Positions 48,448 to 60,604 of a stretch of 64,000 nucleotides of DNA are shown one piece after another. The stretch's first letter is position 1. Each line of letters begins with the position of its first letter. The DNA comes from Cucumis sativus (lineage: Eukaryota; Streptophyta; Magnoliopsida; Cucurbitales; Cucurbitaceae). A program made the position numbers and the translations under genes. The notes beneath the pieces were generated by a model, which was not told the origin of the DNA, did not search any database, and was given only the letters and a program-made list of their open reading frames with translations. The stretch covers positions 17,822,307 to 17,886,306 of the forward strand of contig NC_026661.2 in assembly GCF_000004075.3 (NCBI RefSeq). Reading direction: 5' to 3'.

Positions 48448-50475
48448 CTAATCATTTTCTAGAGGTTCAAAATCAATAATAAGACTAGACAACAGAAGTA
48501 ATTCATTTACCACTCTATAAATTTCTGAAGAACGAGTATGAGAAGTGTCAGCAACTAAGAACTCGTGAAACTTACCTTCAATCTCTATTAAGCTATGCCC
48601 AGGAACCTTCTTCACCCCTCTTTCTCTCATCATCCTTCTCACCATTCTCACATCTTTCCATTTCTTTCCATCAGCACAAATATTTGCCAAAAGACTATAA
48701 ATCCCACTGTCTTCTGGATCTAATTCAAGAAGTTTCTCACCTGCTAACTTTGCCATTTCCACATTCCCATGCTTCCTACAAGCATCCAGCAACGCCCCCC
48801 AACCCCCTTCACTTGCTTCCATCGGCATCCTCGATATCAGTTCGTAAGCTTCCTTCAACAGCCCAACTCGACTAAGCAAATCCACCATACATGCGTAGTG
48901 TTCCCTCTTTGGCTCTACCCCAAAGCAGTTCTCCATGCTTTCGAAATGTGCCTGACCTTCGGAAACAAAACCGCCATAACTGCAAGCTGATAGGACACCA
49001 ATGAAGGTGATGTGATCTGGTTTAAGTCCAGAGCCAATCATTTGGTCGAACAGAGTGAGAGCTTTCTTGGCGTGGCCATATGATGCATATGCAGAAATCA
49101 TGGAGTTCCAAGACACCAGATTTTTCTCAGGCATGGAATGGAAGAGCTTTGCAGCTGCATCGATGCTTCCACATTTGGCATACATGTCCATAACTGCGTT
49201 TTTAAGAATCAAACTGACTTGAATTCCTATTTTATTGACATGGTTGCAATGAATCTCTTGACCCATTTCCAAGCATCCCAATTGCCCACTAGCAGAAAGT
49301 ACACAGACCAAAGTATCCTCAGTTGGAACCAACCCAACAACATCCACCATGTTGTGAAATAGCTCCAAAGCTTCCATTGGCTGACTGTTTTGGGAATAAC
49401 CAGCTATCATTGCATTCCAAGAGACAATATTTCTCTCAGGCATTTCATCAAATAACTTCCTTGCAGATCCCAAGTCTCCATTTTTAGCATACCCATTAAG
49501 CAAGCTAGTCCAAGAAAAAACATCCCTTCTTTCCATATTGTTAAAAATCTCTCTTGCAGTAGTTAAACAACCACATTTCACATACATATCCAACATTGCA
49601 TTGAGCAAATTAAGACTACAGGTTATGTCCTTTCTTCTTATATGTTCATGAAGAGTCTTCCCCATTTCAGAATCTCCCTTCTGCGAGCAAGCAGAAAGCA
49701 AAGCGATCATAGTAACCTCATTCGGCTTGACATCACTCGACAACATCGAATTGAATAATGCTATAGCCTCATCCAACCAATTGTTCCTTGCGTACCCATT
49801 GATCATCGTCGTCCATGTAACAACATCCTTAACAGAACTTTCATCAAACATTTGGCGTGCAAAACCAAGACACCCAGTTTCAACATAGTTTTGGATCAAT
49901 CCATTTTGTACAAATAAGTCAGAATCAAACCCCCGTTTCCAAATAACAGAATGCACGGCCATTCCCACAATTTTCTCCGCAAATTGACCGCAAGCCTTGA
50001 GAGCAAAAACAAAGCTTCCAGAATCAAATTCAGCGCGATTCCGAATCATTTGCCGGAAAAATGAGAACCCCATTGAAGGGTGATTAGCTTTGCAATAACC
50101 CTTGATCATCGTATTCCAGAAAAAGCAATTGGGGAGCTCAGTTTGATCGAAGATGAGATGTGCATAGTGAATGTCACCGGAATCGGAGAGCGCACAAAAG
50201 GCTAGGAGGCGGCTGGCAGGGAAGATTTGGTTCATGAGGCCAGTACAAGTAATATGGGCTTGAATTTGCTTTAATTGGAACATGGAAGAGCATGATTGAA
50301 GGATTAGAAGAGTTGGGTTGGAAATGAAGACGTTGGAAAGTGAATTCCATTTGGGTTTTCCGGGTGAGCTTGATGTTGAAAGTGGTCGGAATGAATGGAG
50401 GATGTTGAGGGCGAGATTGAGCGGGAAGAATGAAAAGTGAGACGGGTTTTGAAAGGAAGAGAAGAAGGGTTTCAT
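48448..50475 (-). CDS. Pentatricopeptide repeat protein, PLS class with E and E+ domains
   Basis: Organelle RNA-binding protein of the class that usually specifies C-to-U editing sites. It is a single exon of 675 residues, typical of plant PPR genes. The N-terminus (MKPFFSSFQNPSHF...SFRPLSTSSS) is basic, Ser-rich and free of acidic residues, like a mitochondrial or plastid transit peptide. From about residue 55 to 570 there are successive P, L and S repeats (FWNTMIKGYCKAN, VVTWTTMINGYARN, VFSWTSLLNGYAKN, IVSWNAMIAGYSQN, LVSWNSMISAYASY). The E domain starts near GGWGALLDACRKHGNVEMA. An E+ type ending follows (VPGHSLIEIEGKFHEFLVAD). There is no DYW domain, so an editing role would need a DYW partner. 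The ATG is preceded four bases upstream by an out-of-frame ATG at 50479. The exact orthologue is not recognised. Confidence 0.93.
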   Translation of the reverse strand: MKPFFSSFQNPSHFSFFPLNLALNILHSFRPLSTSSSPGKPKWNSLSNVFISNPTLLILQSCSSMFQLKQIQAHITCTGLMNQIFPASRLLAFCALSDSGDIHYAHLIFDQTELPNCFFWNTMIKGYCKANHPSMGFSFFRQMIRNRAEFDSGSFVFALKACGQFAEKIVGMAVHSVIWKRGFDSDLFVQNGLIQNYVETGCLGFARQMFDESSVKDVVTWTTMINGYARNNWLDEAIALFNSMLSSDVKPNEVTMIALLSACSQKGDSEMGKTLHEHIRRKDITCSLNLLNAMLDMYVKCGCLTTAREIFNNMERRDVFSWTSLLNGYAKNGDLGSARKLFDEMPERNIVSWNAMIAGYSQNSQPMEALELFHNMVDVVGLVPTEDTLVCVLSASGQLGCLEMGQEIHCNHVNKIGIQVSLILKNAVMDMYAKCGSIDAAAKLFHSMPEKNLVSWNSMISAYASYGHAKKALTLFDQMIGSGLKPDHITFIGVLSACSYGGFVSEGQAHFESMENCFGVEPKREHYACMVDLLSRVGLLKEAYELISRMPMEASEGGWGALLDACRKHGNVEMAKLAGEKLLELDPEDSGIYSLLANICADGKKWKDVRMVRRMMRERGVKKVPGHSLIEIEGKFHEFLVADTSHTRSSEIYRVVNELLLLSSLIIDFEPLEND

Positions 50476-51443
50476 TCATAGAAGAGATTCCTGCTTTTCA
50501 TCAGAGAATGAGATTTTACAATCTCACAATCTTGGACTCGTATTGACCCTTTCCGTTCCTTTCATTTCGTTAAATAGCAAGTTTGGTGTAGGATGAACAT
50601 CAGTAAGTGGAGTTCAGTTTTGGTCATCTGTTCAATTTTTCGGATTGATGCTCTCTTTGTATCATTTTTTATGAAATTTTACTTAGTGAAATTTAAAAAG
50701 ATTTAAATGTCATTATACTCTAATAAACTTGTGAACTCAGTTCTCCATTCTAGTTTATCACTTATTTAAAACAAATTTGTTATGGATATCATTCTTGTTC
50801 CTTGTATTGATTTCCTTGAGCAAAAATGACTTTTTTTTTTTTTTTTTTTGTAGAAATTAACTTTAAAAAACAAAATCTAAATTTTATAAAAAAATATGGT
50901 GATTAAAATTGAATAATTAAAAATATAATTGCTAAAATTAAACAGATTTAAATAAAATAAAAAATACATTTTAATTTTTATAACTTGTTAAAAAGTTTAG
51001 GAGACTACTTTAGTTTTCACATTTTACAATTATTTATTTAATATTTTTAAAAAATGTTTCTAAAATATAAATTGAAATTTGAAGGCTTAAAATATTACAA
51101 AATAGATTTTTAAAAAATATATGTTTAAAAGAATAGTGAGATAAAAACTAAAATGTTAGAAGCTTTCTACACAAGTAAGCTACTTTAATAAGCTCAATTA
51201 CACGAATAGGTTACTAAATCTACCACTTTTTTCATATTTTTAGTAGCTTAAGCTTTCTATAGTATGTGTTCAAAAAATAAAAGTCATGAATTCAAACAAA
51301 ATAGATAATACACAATCTATCTATGATAAGATTGTAAACACCACAAAGACAAAATTGGAGCCTTGCTCTTCTATTCTCAATTAAAAAGAAAAAAACACTG
51401 AAAGGTCTACCTTACAAACATTTCATTGGAAAACTTATTCCCA
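50476..51443. other. Spacer between PPR and UTP15
   Basis: It holds the PPR leader and promoter and the UTP15 3' UTR. A T21 run lies near 50829-50849. No other feature was seen. Confidence 0.6.
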
Positions 51444-53030
51444 TCATCTTCCAGCAATTCTTAGTAAAGGTGATATAATACCTTGTATCTCCAACAATGA
51501 CTGTTGGATCCGAATCTCTTCCTCTACGGATCGCTTTAAGTTTCTAACATGATCTTTTAAGGCACCATAGGCTCTAACATCTTCACTTCGTAGCTCGACA
51601 ACCTTTCTTGTCAATCCCATCAACAAATTTGAATATCTTGGCAGTGTGGAGTATTTTTGTAAAAAACCTAACAGCGAACCAAGTTCTTCCCTATCCAAAT
51701 TTGTAACGCATTTCAACAGCTTCTTTCTTGCAACTAATTCCTCCATTACAGCCACCACATTCTCAGGGTTCCTACTAGCTAATACGGATACTAGAGCATC
51801 CTTGTGCCTGAACTTCTTCAAGAGATTATCGTGCTCAGTCAACTTCACCTTCTTGGGTTTCATAACTAGGTAATCTCCTTCACTTGGCTTCTCCCCTTGA
51901 CCTCGATGGAAGTATCGGAAGTGAGAAGGCCTCAAAACTCGCCTTTGAGGTTCGCCAACTGTTCCAAGGCTCCAAGGGTTCGATAAATTTGTCGTCTCAC
52001 TTTCCTTAGTCTTCCTCTTGCCAGCATATAAGATCCCATTTGAAGTCCCTACAACTCTAGTACTACAATCAGGAGAGAACCCAACGGACATAAGAGGTGT
52101 TGGGAATCTCATTGAATGGGTAACTTTCATTTTTGAATAATCAAAAACTTTCATATACCCATCCAATGCTACACTCAAGATTCTAAATTGATCCGACTCT
52201 TCTCCACTATCCTGGCCCAGCTTTTTTCCAACACATAGTGAAGTAACAGTCTTGTTATGACTCTCCATAGAGCAAACCATCTTCCCACCTCCAATCACAT
52301 CCCAAATTTTCACAGAATTACCTCCAGCAGTTGCAACTAGTCCACCTGATGGTAAGAAAATCACATCCTCTACTGGTTTCCCATGATTCACTTCCAAAAC
52401 CGACTTTGAATTCGTTCTTGCATCCCAGAGCTTCACAGTATGATCATAAGACCCAGTGATAAACATGTCCATGCTAGCTGGGGAGCAGGCTCCACATCTC
52501 ACATAGTCCTTATGGCCCAAAAAATCTGAAATTGGAGTCTGACTTGCCACATCCCAGTACTTAACGACTGCATCATCCCCACCAGATACCAAGTGGAGCT
52601 TATCAAGAACGGGGTACTGGACAAATTGAACTGGACGTGAGTGTGAACGAAGCTTTCGAAGTGGGGTTCGAGTTTTAACATCAAAAACTTGGACAAGCCC
52701 TGAAAGGTCTGAAGCAGCGATGAGGAGACCATCACAACGAAAGGAAGCACAAGATACAACATCTCGAAAAGATGAAATGGTAGAGGTAGGGGCCATGGTT
52801 TGTGCGCTAAAGAGAGTGAGAGAGGCAGAGTGAGTAGCACAGAAAATAGAAGGATTGGTGGGAGAAAATGCGATGGAAGATACAGATGAAAGAAGGTTGG
52901 GGATCTCATGGCGTTTAAAGGAGGACCAATATTTTGATTCTGGAGTTTGTTTGGGTGTCCTAGGCTTAGATTTAAGCTTTGGTTTTACTGGGAAGGTCCT
53001 TGTTAAACTGGAAGAATTAGGCTCTGCCAT
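51444..53030 (-). CDS. UTP15: WD40 U3 snoRNP protein UTP15 (SLOW WALKER1 type)
   Basis: Nucleolar subunit of the SSU processome (t-UTP/UtpA group), needed for early 18S pre-rRNA transcription and processing. The Arabidopsis counterpart is SWA1, required for gametophyte cell cycles. One coding exon gives 528 residues. A basic N-terminus (PVKPKLKSKPRTPKQTPESKYW) leads into about seven WD repeats over residues 45-340 (VVKYWDVASQ, TVKLWDARTN, SVKIWDVIGG, MKVFDYSKM). The UTP15 C-terminal helical domain follows near 380-525 (LTEHDNLLKKFRHKDALVSVLASRN through LLEIQGIISPLLRIAGR). A good acceptor lies six bases before the ATG and a matching donor at 53541, so the 5' UTR seems to hold an intron of about 505 bases. 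A telo-box lies upstream. Confidence 0.95.
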   Translation of the reverse strand: MAEPNSSSLTRTFPVKPKLKSKPRTPKQTPESKYWSSFKRHEIPNLLSSVSSIAFSPTNPSIFCATHSASLTLFSAQTMAPTSTISSFRDVVSCASFRCDGLLIAASDLSGLVQVFDVKTRTPLRKLRSHSRPVQFVQYPVLDKLHLVSGGDDAVVKYWDVASQTPISDFLGHKDYVRCGACSPASMDMFITGSYDHTVKLWDARTNSKSVLEVNHGKPVEDVIFLPSGGLVATAGGNSVKIWDVIGGGKMVCSMESHNKTVTSLCVGKKLGQDSGEESDQFRILSVALDGYMKVFDYSKMKVTHSMRFPTPLMSVGFSPDCSTRVVGTSNGILYAGKRKTKESETTNLSNPWSLGTVGEPQRRVLRPSHFRYFHRGQGEKPSEGDYLVMKPKKVKLTEHDNLLKKFRHKDALVSVLASRNPENVVAVMEELVARKKLLKCVTNLDREELGSLLGFLQKYSTLPRYSNLLMGLTRKVVELRSEDVRAYGALKDHVRNLKRSVEEEIRIQQSLLEIQGIISPLLRIAGR

Positions 53031-53036
53031 GCTTGA

Positions 53037-53541
53037 CTGAAAAATTTAGACCTTTCTTCTCACTTAATCTACAGCACAACATGAAAATGAAAATGTAAAG
53101 TAAGCAAACCTAAAAATGAGAAAAATACACACTTTAAAAGAAAGCATACAAAGCTCTCCGACATCAAAATAACCCAAAGGCAACATCCATGTAAAACACA
53201 TTTCATTGGCAATTCAGCAACTCCATCCAACATCAAATCAAAATAACCCAAAAGTTCAAATACCCACTACCCCATTCGCCAAACAGAGAAAAATATAAGA
53301 TTTAACACAGTTAAAATGAAGGAAATCAACTAGAAAGCAGAATAAAAGTGGCATCTGAGTAAATTCGGTTAAACCCTTATTATCTTTCGCCAATCAAAAT
53401 CGATAATTAGAGAGTTACGAATAAACAATCCTGATATCAAAAGCAGAATGGGTTGGGAATGAATCACAGAAAACGAACTCAAATCAAAACCCATCAGAAT
53501 CACAAAATTAACAATGTGTTGAGAAGAATAGAGAAACAAAC
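53037..53541 (-). other. Predicted 5' UTR intron of UTP15
   Basis: On the minus strand a donor (aag|gtttgt) at 53541 pairs with an acceptor (tttttcag) ending at 53037, just before the start codon. The span is not protein-coding. Confidence 0.6.
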
Positions 53542-53678
53542 CTTAGAAACTGAGTCTTGGACGGAACCTTGATGGGGGCAAAATCGAGTGAAGGTGAAAG
53601 AAAGAGAACAAATGGAGCGAGGTGGAGTGGAGCGGCTGTGACCCGATGGTGGAGGCGATGAAGAAAGAAAAATGGGGT

Positions 53679-53687
53679 TTAGGGTTT
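53679..53687 (-). promoter_or_regulatory. Telo-box upstream of UTP15
   Basis: The minus strand reads AAACCCTAA, part of a longer ctaaaccctaaacccca. Telo-boxes of this form are common just upstream of plant ribosome-biogenesis and ribosomal-protein genes, which fits UTP15. Confidence 0.55.
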
Positions 53688-53702
53688 AGCTATTTCAGTG
53701 CA

Positions 53703-53708
53703 TTTTTT

Positions 53709-53739
<31 letters not shown>
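53703..53739 (+). repeat. T16G21 homopolymer junction upstream of UTP15
   Basis: Sixteen T residues are followed directly by 21 G residues. The G-run could form a G-quadruplex, or its length may be a sequencing or assembly artefact. Confidence 0.85.
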
Positions 53740-53741
<2 letters not shown>

Positions 53742-55735
53742 AAGTACAAATTTTGCTATTTCAAGTCTAAAATTGGAAAATTGAATTCATTAATAATTAA
53801 ACCATAGTGTTATATTTACAATATTTGAGTTCACTATTCTTTTAATAAAAATACTATAAAACAAAATTGAATTTTTTATAACCAAGAAAAGTTTCAAATT
53901 GAGTACTGCTTGAGAAATTATTTGCAAAATCAACAAATTAAAACATTTCGAAAATTAGTCCTAATAATAATTTATATTTTTTTAATTTGTATTTATATAA
54001 ATTATGGTCAAGCTAAAAGATTATTTCACTTAAAAAGAAATTATAGTTGAATTGACATTGATAACAACACAGATCCTCAATTTAAGAAATAGTTTTTTCT
54101 TTTGATTAACAATATATATATATATATTAAACCTAATTGACACAAAATTAAAATAATGTTTTACAAAATTTAGAAAGCAAAGTTGCATTTAAAATAATTT
54201 TTTCCATACTCAAAATGCCAAAGTCAACTAAACATGATATCTTAATTTTAGTGAATTTTGATAGAAATATGGATAAATCATTCCTTTTGATGGATACTTC
54301 TAAAAAAATTTATGAAAGGAGAGGGAAAATATTTTTTAAAAAATTAGTAAATAAACATTTTATGATTTTTAAACTATAAAACCAGTTAAGATACATATTA
54401 CTTATATTACATTCATACTTATGACATTTTGTTGTTTATTTATCATGTTTCATGAATTTTTAAATATTGTTCTTATTTCATTGATCAATTAGAAAGTAGT
54501 ATGAGTTTGAAATAAAAATTAAGAACAATGGTTTTTTAAAATAAATTAGATAAATAGGTTTTTTTAGTAAAAAATTTAAAAATAGTAGATTTTACAAAAT
54601 ATTTACGACCTATAAGTATGGTATAAGTGATAGAATTCAAAACTTTGCTATGTTTTGTAAATATTTCTTTTTTATTGTTAGTATAATTTTTCTTATTTTT
54701 TTCAACTTGTTTTTTTCTTTATATAATTTGAGTATTACTTTATTTATCAAATTCAATTATTTTCTTCTAATGTATCATGTAATATTTATTTGTTTGTTTT
54801 AATTTTGATACATTTGAATAATTGTAGTAACAGTTAACTAAAACTTCAGTATATCATGGATAAAAACAATTTAGATGTCCATAATTATAGAAATGTGTAG
54901 TTTATATTTGAATTAATTATAATTGATGGTCCATTTTAGCCATTAAATCAGGAAAGAAAATTAACCAAACTAATTAAATAAGCTCAAAATTATAAATATG
55001 AAATTTCAAAATCTTATCAAATTGACTTAACTTTATGTATGATTAAAAAGCATAATCTACACCCTAATTATAATTGATTATTCATTGTAGCTAGCCATTG
55101 AACCATTTTTATTTTTATTTTAATGATAAAAACGATTTTAAATACACTTATAATAATATTTTGAATGGTTGTCAAATACTCTAATTTTGTTATTCATTTT
55201 TAAATTAAACATTTGAAAATTATTCTAAACCTACCCTATTTCTAAAATTAGTTTTTTCAAATTGAAAAAGTTTGATTGAAGAATAAAAATAATAGAAAGC
55301 ATTAAAAGTAAAAAATAATAAGTAAGATGTGAGTGGAAATGAGGGGGAAAAAATAATATTCTAGATCCAAGTTCTAAAGTAAAGAGAAAAAGGGACAATG
55401 AATGGTTAGTTTCCTCACAAAGATTCCAAAATGATTCAATGGTTTCTCTTCTTAGAGAGGGTAGAATATCTAAACTCGCAAAGGATGAATAACTAATCTG
55501 ATATTTGAAGAACTCCCGGTGTCCACGTCAGTTTGCCACCTGTAGCTGAGTCATCACCTAAGTCATTAAGTTGACTCATCTTGTGACGACCATTCTGTTC
55601 CTCAATAACACCCAAATAGAAACAAAGAGAAACAAATATTATCAAAGTTATCCTAAAAGTTTTAAAGCATTCTTCCGGTGTTAATCATCAATGTCACCCA
55701 CACTTTGGTTTGCAAATTTCATCATTATCACTAGT
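53740..55735. other. AT-rich intergenic DNA
   Basis: No coding sequence was recognised. It is very AT-rich until about 55350, then less so up to a possible exon at 55736. Confidence 0.6.
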
Positions 55736-56077
55736 TTTAGAATGAAGTGCTTCAAAACAAACCACATTTGTATGTGGCAGTTAAGAAGCATGCAAACGAG
55801 AGGGAAGGAGAACAATTTCAAGACAACAAGGCATGTCTATCCTCGGAGGACAATGAAACAGCATCAGTTCACTTCCACGGGAAATTGGGATGTGGTCGAG
55901 TCAAGCGGCATTATCCGCTTGATGAACAGAATATGCTCCTGCAGCCAGCCAAACATTCCGATCCTAACAGCAGGGAAGAGAGGGAAGATAGAGAAGGAAA
56001 CAAAGTAGAGCACAACATAGTGTTTGTAAAGACACCAAGTAGGAGTGCAAGGAAAAACAGAAAGAACTGCATAAACT
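55736..56077 (+). pseudogene. Possible orphan terminal exon or gene fragment
   Basis: After a plausible acceptor (actagttttag) the sequence stays open for 113 codons, reading NEVLQNKPHLYVAVKKHANE and onward through GKLGCGRVKRHYPLDEQNML, then stops. Base composition is less AT-rich than the surroundings and the residue make-up (charged, Lys/Arg/Glu) is protein-like. No upstream exon was found in the AT-rich DNA to the left. It may be the leftover 3' exon of a lost gene or a captured fragment. I do not recognise the family. Confidence 0.3.
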
Positions 56078-56254
56078 AACCAAATCCGCTTGCAAGGTTG
56101 AGTCAAAACCGATCAGTTCTGCTGTTTCAGTTTGAAAATATGGAAAAGAAAAACGAAAGCTTTTGGCCGAGATCGAGTTTGTCAAATAACAAAGTAAAGT
56201 AAACCGAACCAACCGGTAGTAGAAATATAATCAAATCCAGCCAGTATACCAAAG

Positions 56255-56345
56255 CATGAGGTTGGTGTAGTTGGTTAAAAGGTCCCCAAGTTTGTCAAAT
56301 GGGATTGAGGCCCTGCCCACATTATTCTTGTGCCTGCAAATAGCC
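56255..56345 (+). repeat. tRNA-related SINE-like fragment
   Basis: The A-box word TGGTGTAGTTGG (56263-56274) matches the consensus at 11 of 12 positions. The B-box-like word GATTGAGGC (56303-56311) matches at 8 of 9. They start 40 bases apart, as expected for a tRNA-derived Pol III promoter. Flanking duplication and a tail are not clear. Confidence 0.4.
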
Positions 56346-56974
56346 AAGCAATGAACCGCTAAACTGAACCAACCACATGATCGGTTGGTTGGTTCAGGTT
56401 CTACACAATTCGGCTTAGTTTCGTATAATTCTTAATAAATTGGTAGTTCAGTTTGGTTTGAAGCCAAACCAAACCAATTACACCCGTAACACCAAGTATG
56501 AGAGAGAGATACATCGGGTTCTCGATACAACTTACTAGGAGAGGCGTGTGATCCGTTCCATGTCCCTATTCTAGTGGCTAGTGCTAGAAAAGAATTCCTA
56601 AGGTCAATTTGAGTTTGATCTGTTTTTTGCTTTCTAGAGCCGTTTTTTCACTTTTCAAGATTGATTGTAAAGACTAACCTTTTCACAAAGCACAAAGGTA
56701 AAAAAATAGCAGCTCATGAAGATGTAAGTGGCACAAACCTGATGCAGATATCTTAAAAGGGAATGGTGTATTCCTATAGCCTAATTAACAAACAAGCAAA
56801 GCAGGCAAAAAAACTAGGTTAAAACACAATATGGTTTCATTTATATGTCCAAATAAATAAATTCAGTCTTCTGTGGTTCACAATAATGAAATAAATTCCA
56901 AAACAAGGCAAAGAAACCACAACCATTTTCGCTCTTAATACCTCGTGTATCAAAATTTGGAGATGATCACACTT
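56346..56974. other. Spacer on the 3' side of the first H2A.X gene
   Basis: It contains a run of ggttggttggttcag-like words near 56382-56402 and their complements near 56460-56476. It also holds the H2A.X 3' UTR. No gene was seen. Confidence 0.5.
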
Positions 56975-58218
<1,244 letters not shown>

Positions 58219-58245
58219 TGTACGATCTTTTCCGGCGGATAATCA

Positions 58246-58253
58246 AAACCCTA
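58246..58253 (+). promoter_or_regulatory. Telo-box-like word in the H2A.X copy 1 leader
   Basis: aaaccctag occurs about 30 bases before the start codon of copy 1, in the opposite orientation to the gene. It may be a chance match. Confidence 0.25.
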
Positions 58254-58312
58254 GAGAATGCGAAACTTGACAGAGAAAAATAAATATGGAGGGCCTAAAG
58301 AAGAAATCCTAT

Positions 58313-58320
58313 ATTATATA
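58313..58320 (-). promoter_or_regulatory. TATA box of H2A.X copy 1
   Basis: The minus strand reads TATATAAT about 95 bases before the start codon at 58218. Confidence 0.45.
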
Positions 58321-58730
58321 CAGAGAGAGAAACGAAAACAAACGAATAAGCATCTGATTTAGCGTATTTTCGAAAATATGTATGAACTCAATAGGGCCAA
58401 TTAAGTAAAATACCATTTAAGATTTTGAATTTCAACGAGGACAAATCTCGTAGTTCTTGTTTGATTGATGAGAAAAGGTAACATCCAACAAAATATAATT
58501 CAAATAATTTCTTTCAATTCCAATTAATGTTGAACTTCATCGCCATTTACACTGAATAACATAAAATTTGAACGACGATGATGACAGATACAAATCTAAG
58601 CACAGTTCGATTCGCAAAATTTACAAACGAAAAGAAGAATGAACTCATTCATTGAAGTTAATGACAAAATCTAACATAACCTCACTACCTATTTGATTTT
58701 ATATTCATCAACGGCAACTTCTACTATAAC

Positions 58731-59240
58731 CTAGAATTCCTGAGACGCCGATCCAATTTCAGCTTTGTCTTTCGCATTCCCGGCCTTCTTCGGCAAAAGA
58801 GACTGATGGATCTTCGGCATCACTCCTCCGCTTGCAATCGTAACCGATCCCAAAAGCTTGCTCAATTCCTCATCATTTCTCACCGCAAGCTGGATGTGTC
58901 TTGGAATGATTCTGTTCTTCTTGTTGTCCCTCGCAGCATTCCCCGCCAACTCCAAAACCTAAAACAAAAACAAAAGACCTAAATCAGAACACTGTAAACT
59001 GAGAGAATTGCACTCAAAGTGAAGTTAACAATTAGAAACCTCAGCAGCAAGGTATTCAAGGACGGCGGAGAGGTAGACCGGGGAGCCTGAGCCAACACGC
59101 TGAGCATAACGACCTTTCTTGAGGTACCTAGCGATACGACCGACGGGGAACTGGAGACCAGCCTTGTGAGACCTGGAGACAGACTTGGTGGAAGCTTTCT
59201 TGCCTCTGCCACCCTTCGTGGAAACTTCAGTAGAACTCAT
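58731..59240 (-). CDS. H2AX: Histone H2A.X (copy 2)
   Basis: Second H2A.X gene, with exons 59240-59040 and 58958-58731, giving 142 residues. The core matches copy 1 closely but differs in the tails and at several surface residues ([39 protein letters not shown]). The tail reads [19 protein letters not shown], so the SQEF motif is intact and S139 is the predicted phosphorylation site. The intron is only 81 bases. Upstream lie a TATA box at 59346-59352 and two E2F-type sites, suggesting S-phase or damage-linked expression. Both copies look intact, with no sign that one is a pseudogene. Confidence 0.97.
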
Positions 59241-59345
59241 CTCAGCTTTCCGGTTGAGATTAGGAAGTGATTCGTTGATCGTTATAGAGAAGATAACAAT
59301 TATGGTTTGGACGAGATGAGAAGGAAGAGAGGGCTGTTGATTTAG

Positions 59346-59352
59346 TTTTATA
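59346..59352 (-). promoter_or_regulatory. TATA box of H2A.X copy 2
   Basis: The minus strand reads TATAAAA about 105 bases before the start codon. Confidence 0.5.
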
Positions 59353-59457
59353 ATGAAGAAGGAAGCGGTGTGATTGGTGGGAACAAGATTTCACGCAGAT
59401 CGCCAACGTGGCAGTAAGAGAACTTTGATGGATTTATAAATAAAATAATTTTAAAAT

Positions 59458-59465
59458 TTTGGCGC
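59458..59465 (+). promoter_or_regulatory. E2F-type site upstream of H2A.X copy 2
   Basis: TTTGGCGC matches the E2F/DP consensus TTTSSCGC exactly, about 110 bases beyond the TATA box. Confidence 0.55.
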
Positions 59466-59502
59466 GACGAAGGGGCGAATGATTTGAAATTTGCGCTTTT
59501 TT

Positions 59503-59510
59503 TTTGGCGG
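59503..59510 (+). promoter_or_regulatory. Second E2F-like site upstream of H2A.X copy 2
   Basis: TTTGGCGG, 37 bases after the first site, differs from the TTTSSCGC consensus at the last base. TTTGCGC lies between them (59490-59496). Confidence 0.45.
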
Positions 59511-59559
59511 AAATGCTTTCGTCCAAATAGTTTAGACCTTTTGTAAATTAATAATAACA

Positions 59560-60604
59560 CACATTTTACATTTTCTTTTTCCTTTCAAATTCCTTTTATT
59601 TTAAAATATTACCATATGGACTCATTTTGTTCAATTTGGTCACAACTTTCAATTTTAATTTACATTTTATAACTCAATTTTTAATTACAATCAATTTCAA
59701 CTCCTCTTCAATTCTTTTCATTTTTTTGTTTTATATTTTTAACTTCCTTCCAAATTTCAAATATTTTGAAAATATTCTATTAAAAATTTGCCATATTCAC
59801 GTGTTAAATCTATAATTTGTTTAAGATATGGTTTTTTTATGATTAAAAAAGTCAATAATTGACATAATACAAAGGTTCACCGTTAGATCTACAAAAATAT
59901 ATTAGTGATAATAGTTTAAATAAAAATTAAATAAACTATGATAAATCTCAAATTCATCTAACGCAGGGTTTTTTTTATTAGAAAAATTCAACCATCGACA
60001 TCGTACATAATTACATATTCAAACAAAAGAAAAGCTAATAAATAGGAACAAATTCAAATGGTTGAATATAGGTCTTTGTATATAGTTGCAGAAATAAAAT
60101 ATTACAAAGTTTTTTTCAGATCTCGTCATTAAATATAAATTCATAAATATATATTAAATTATTGAAATAAATAGATAAAACTTTCATATTCTAACATTTT
60201 TTATCTCTTAAATAATGGCACGAAGGTAATAATTAACCGATTTCTTTTACTATATTAAGGATAAGTGTATATGTGTAATAAAAAAACCAATATCTATTTT
60301 TTATGCTTCGAGAGAGGAAATGTATACTTTTATTACTTACTAGAATAAGAAAACGATAACAAAAAATTTTTTAAAAACGATCGTACATCAAACAAAAAAA
60401 CAATGAAGACAAAATTTACATAAAAACTTCTACGACATATAATAATACAAAAATATTTCTTTTTTCTTTGATTGGTGTTTGAGATCAAATGCATTTTTCA
60501 AAGCATAAACACATTCAGTTACATACATTATAACTCATCATTTACTATAACTTGGCGATAAACAAATGTGTAATTTAGGTGATGTAATATCGTATTGATC
60601 AATT
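59560..60604. other. AT-rich intergenic DNA
   Basis: No gene was recognised. The last 60 bases (60545-60600) resemble the inner part of the direct repeats that follow, so they may be a third, partial copy. Confidence 0.5.

Noticed and set aside
51646-52909. Open frames on both strands inside UTP15
   Set aside because: Shadows of the long UTP15 coding exon.
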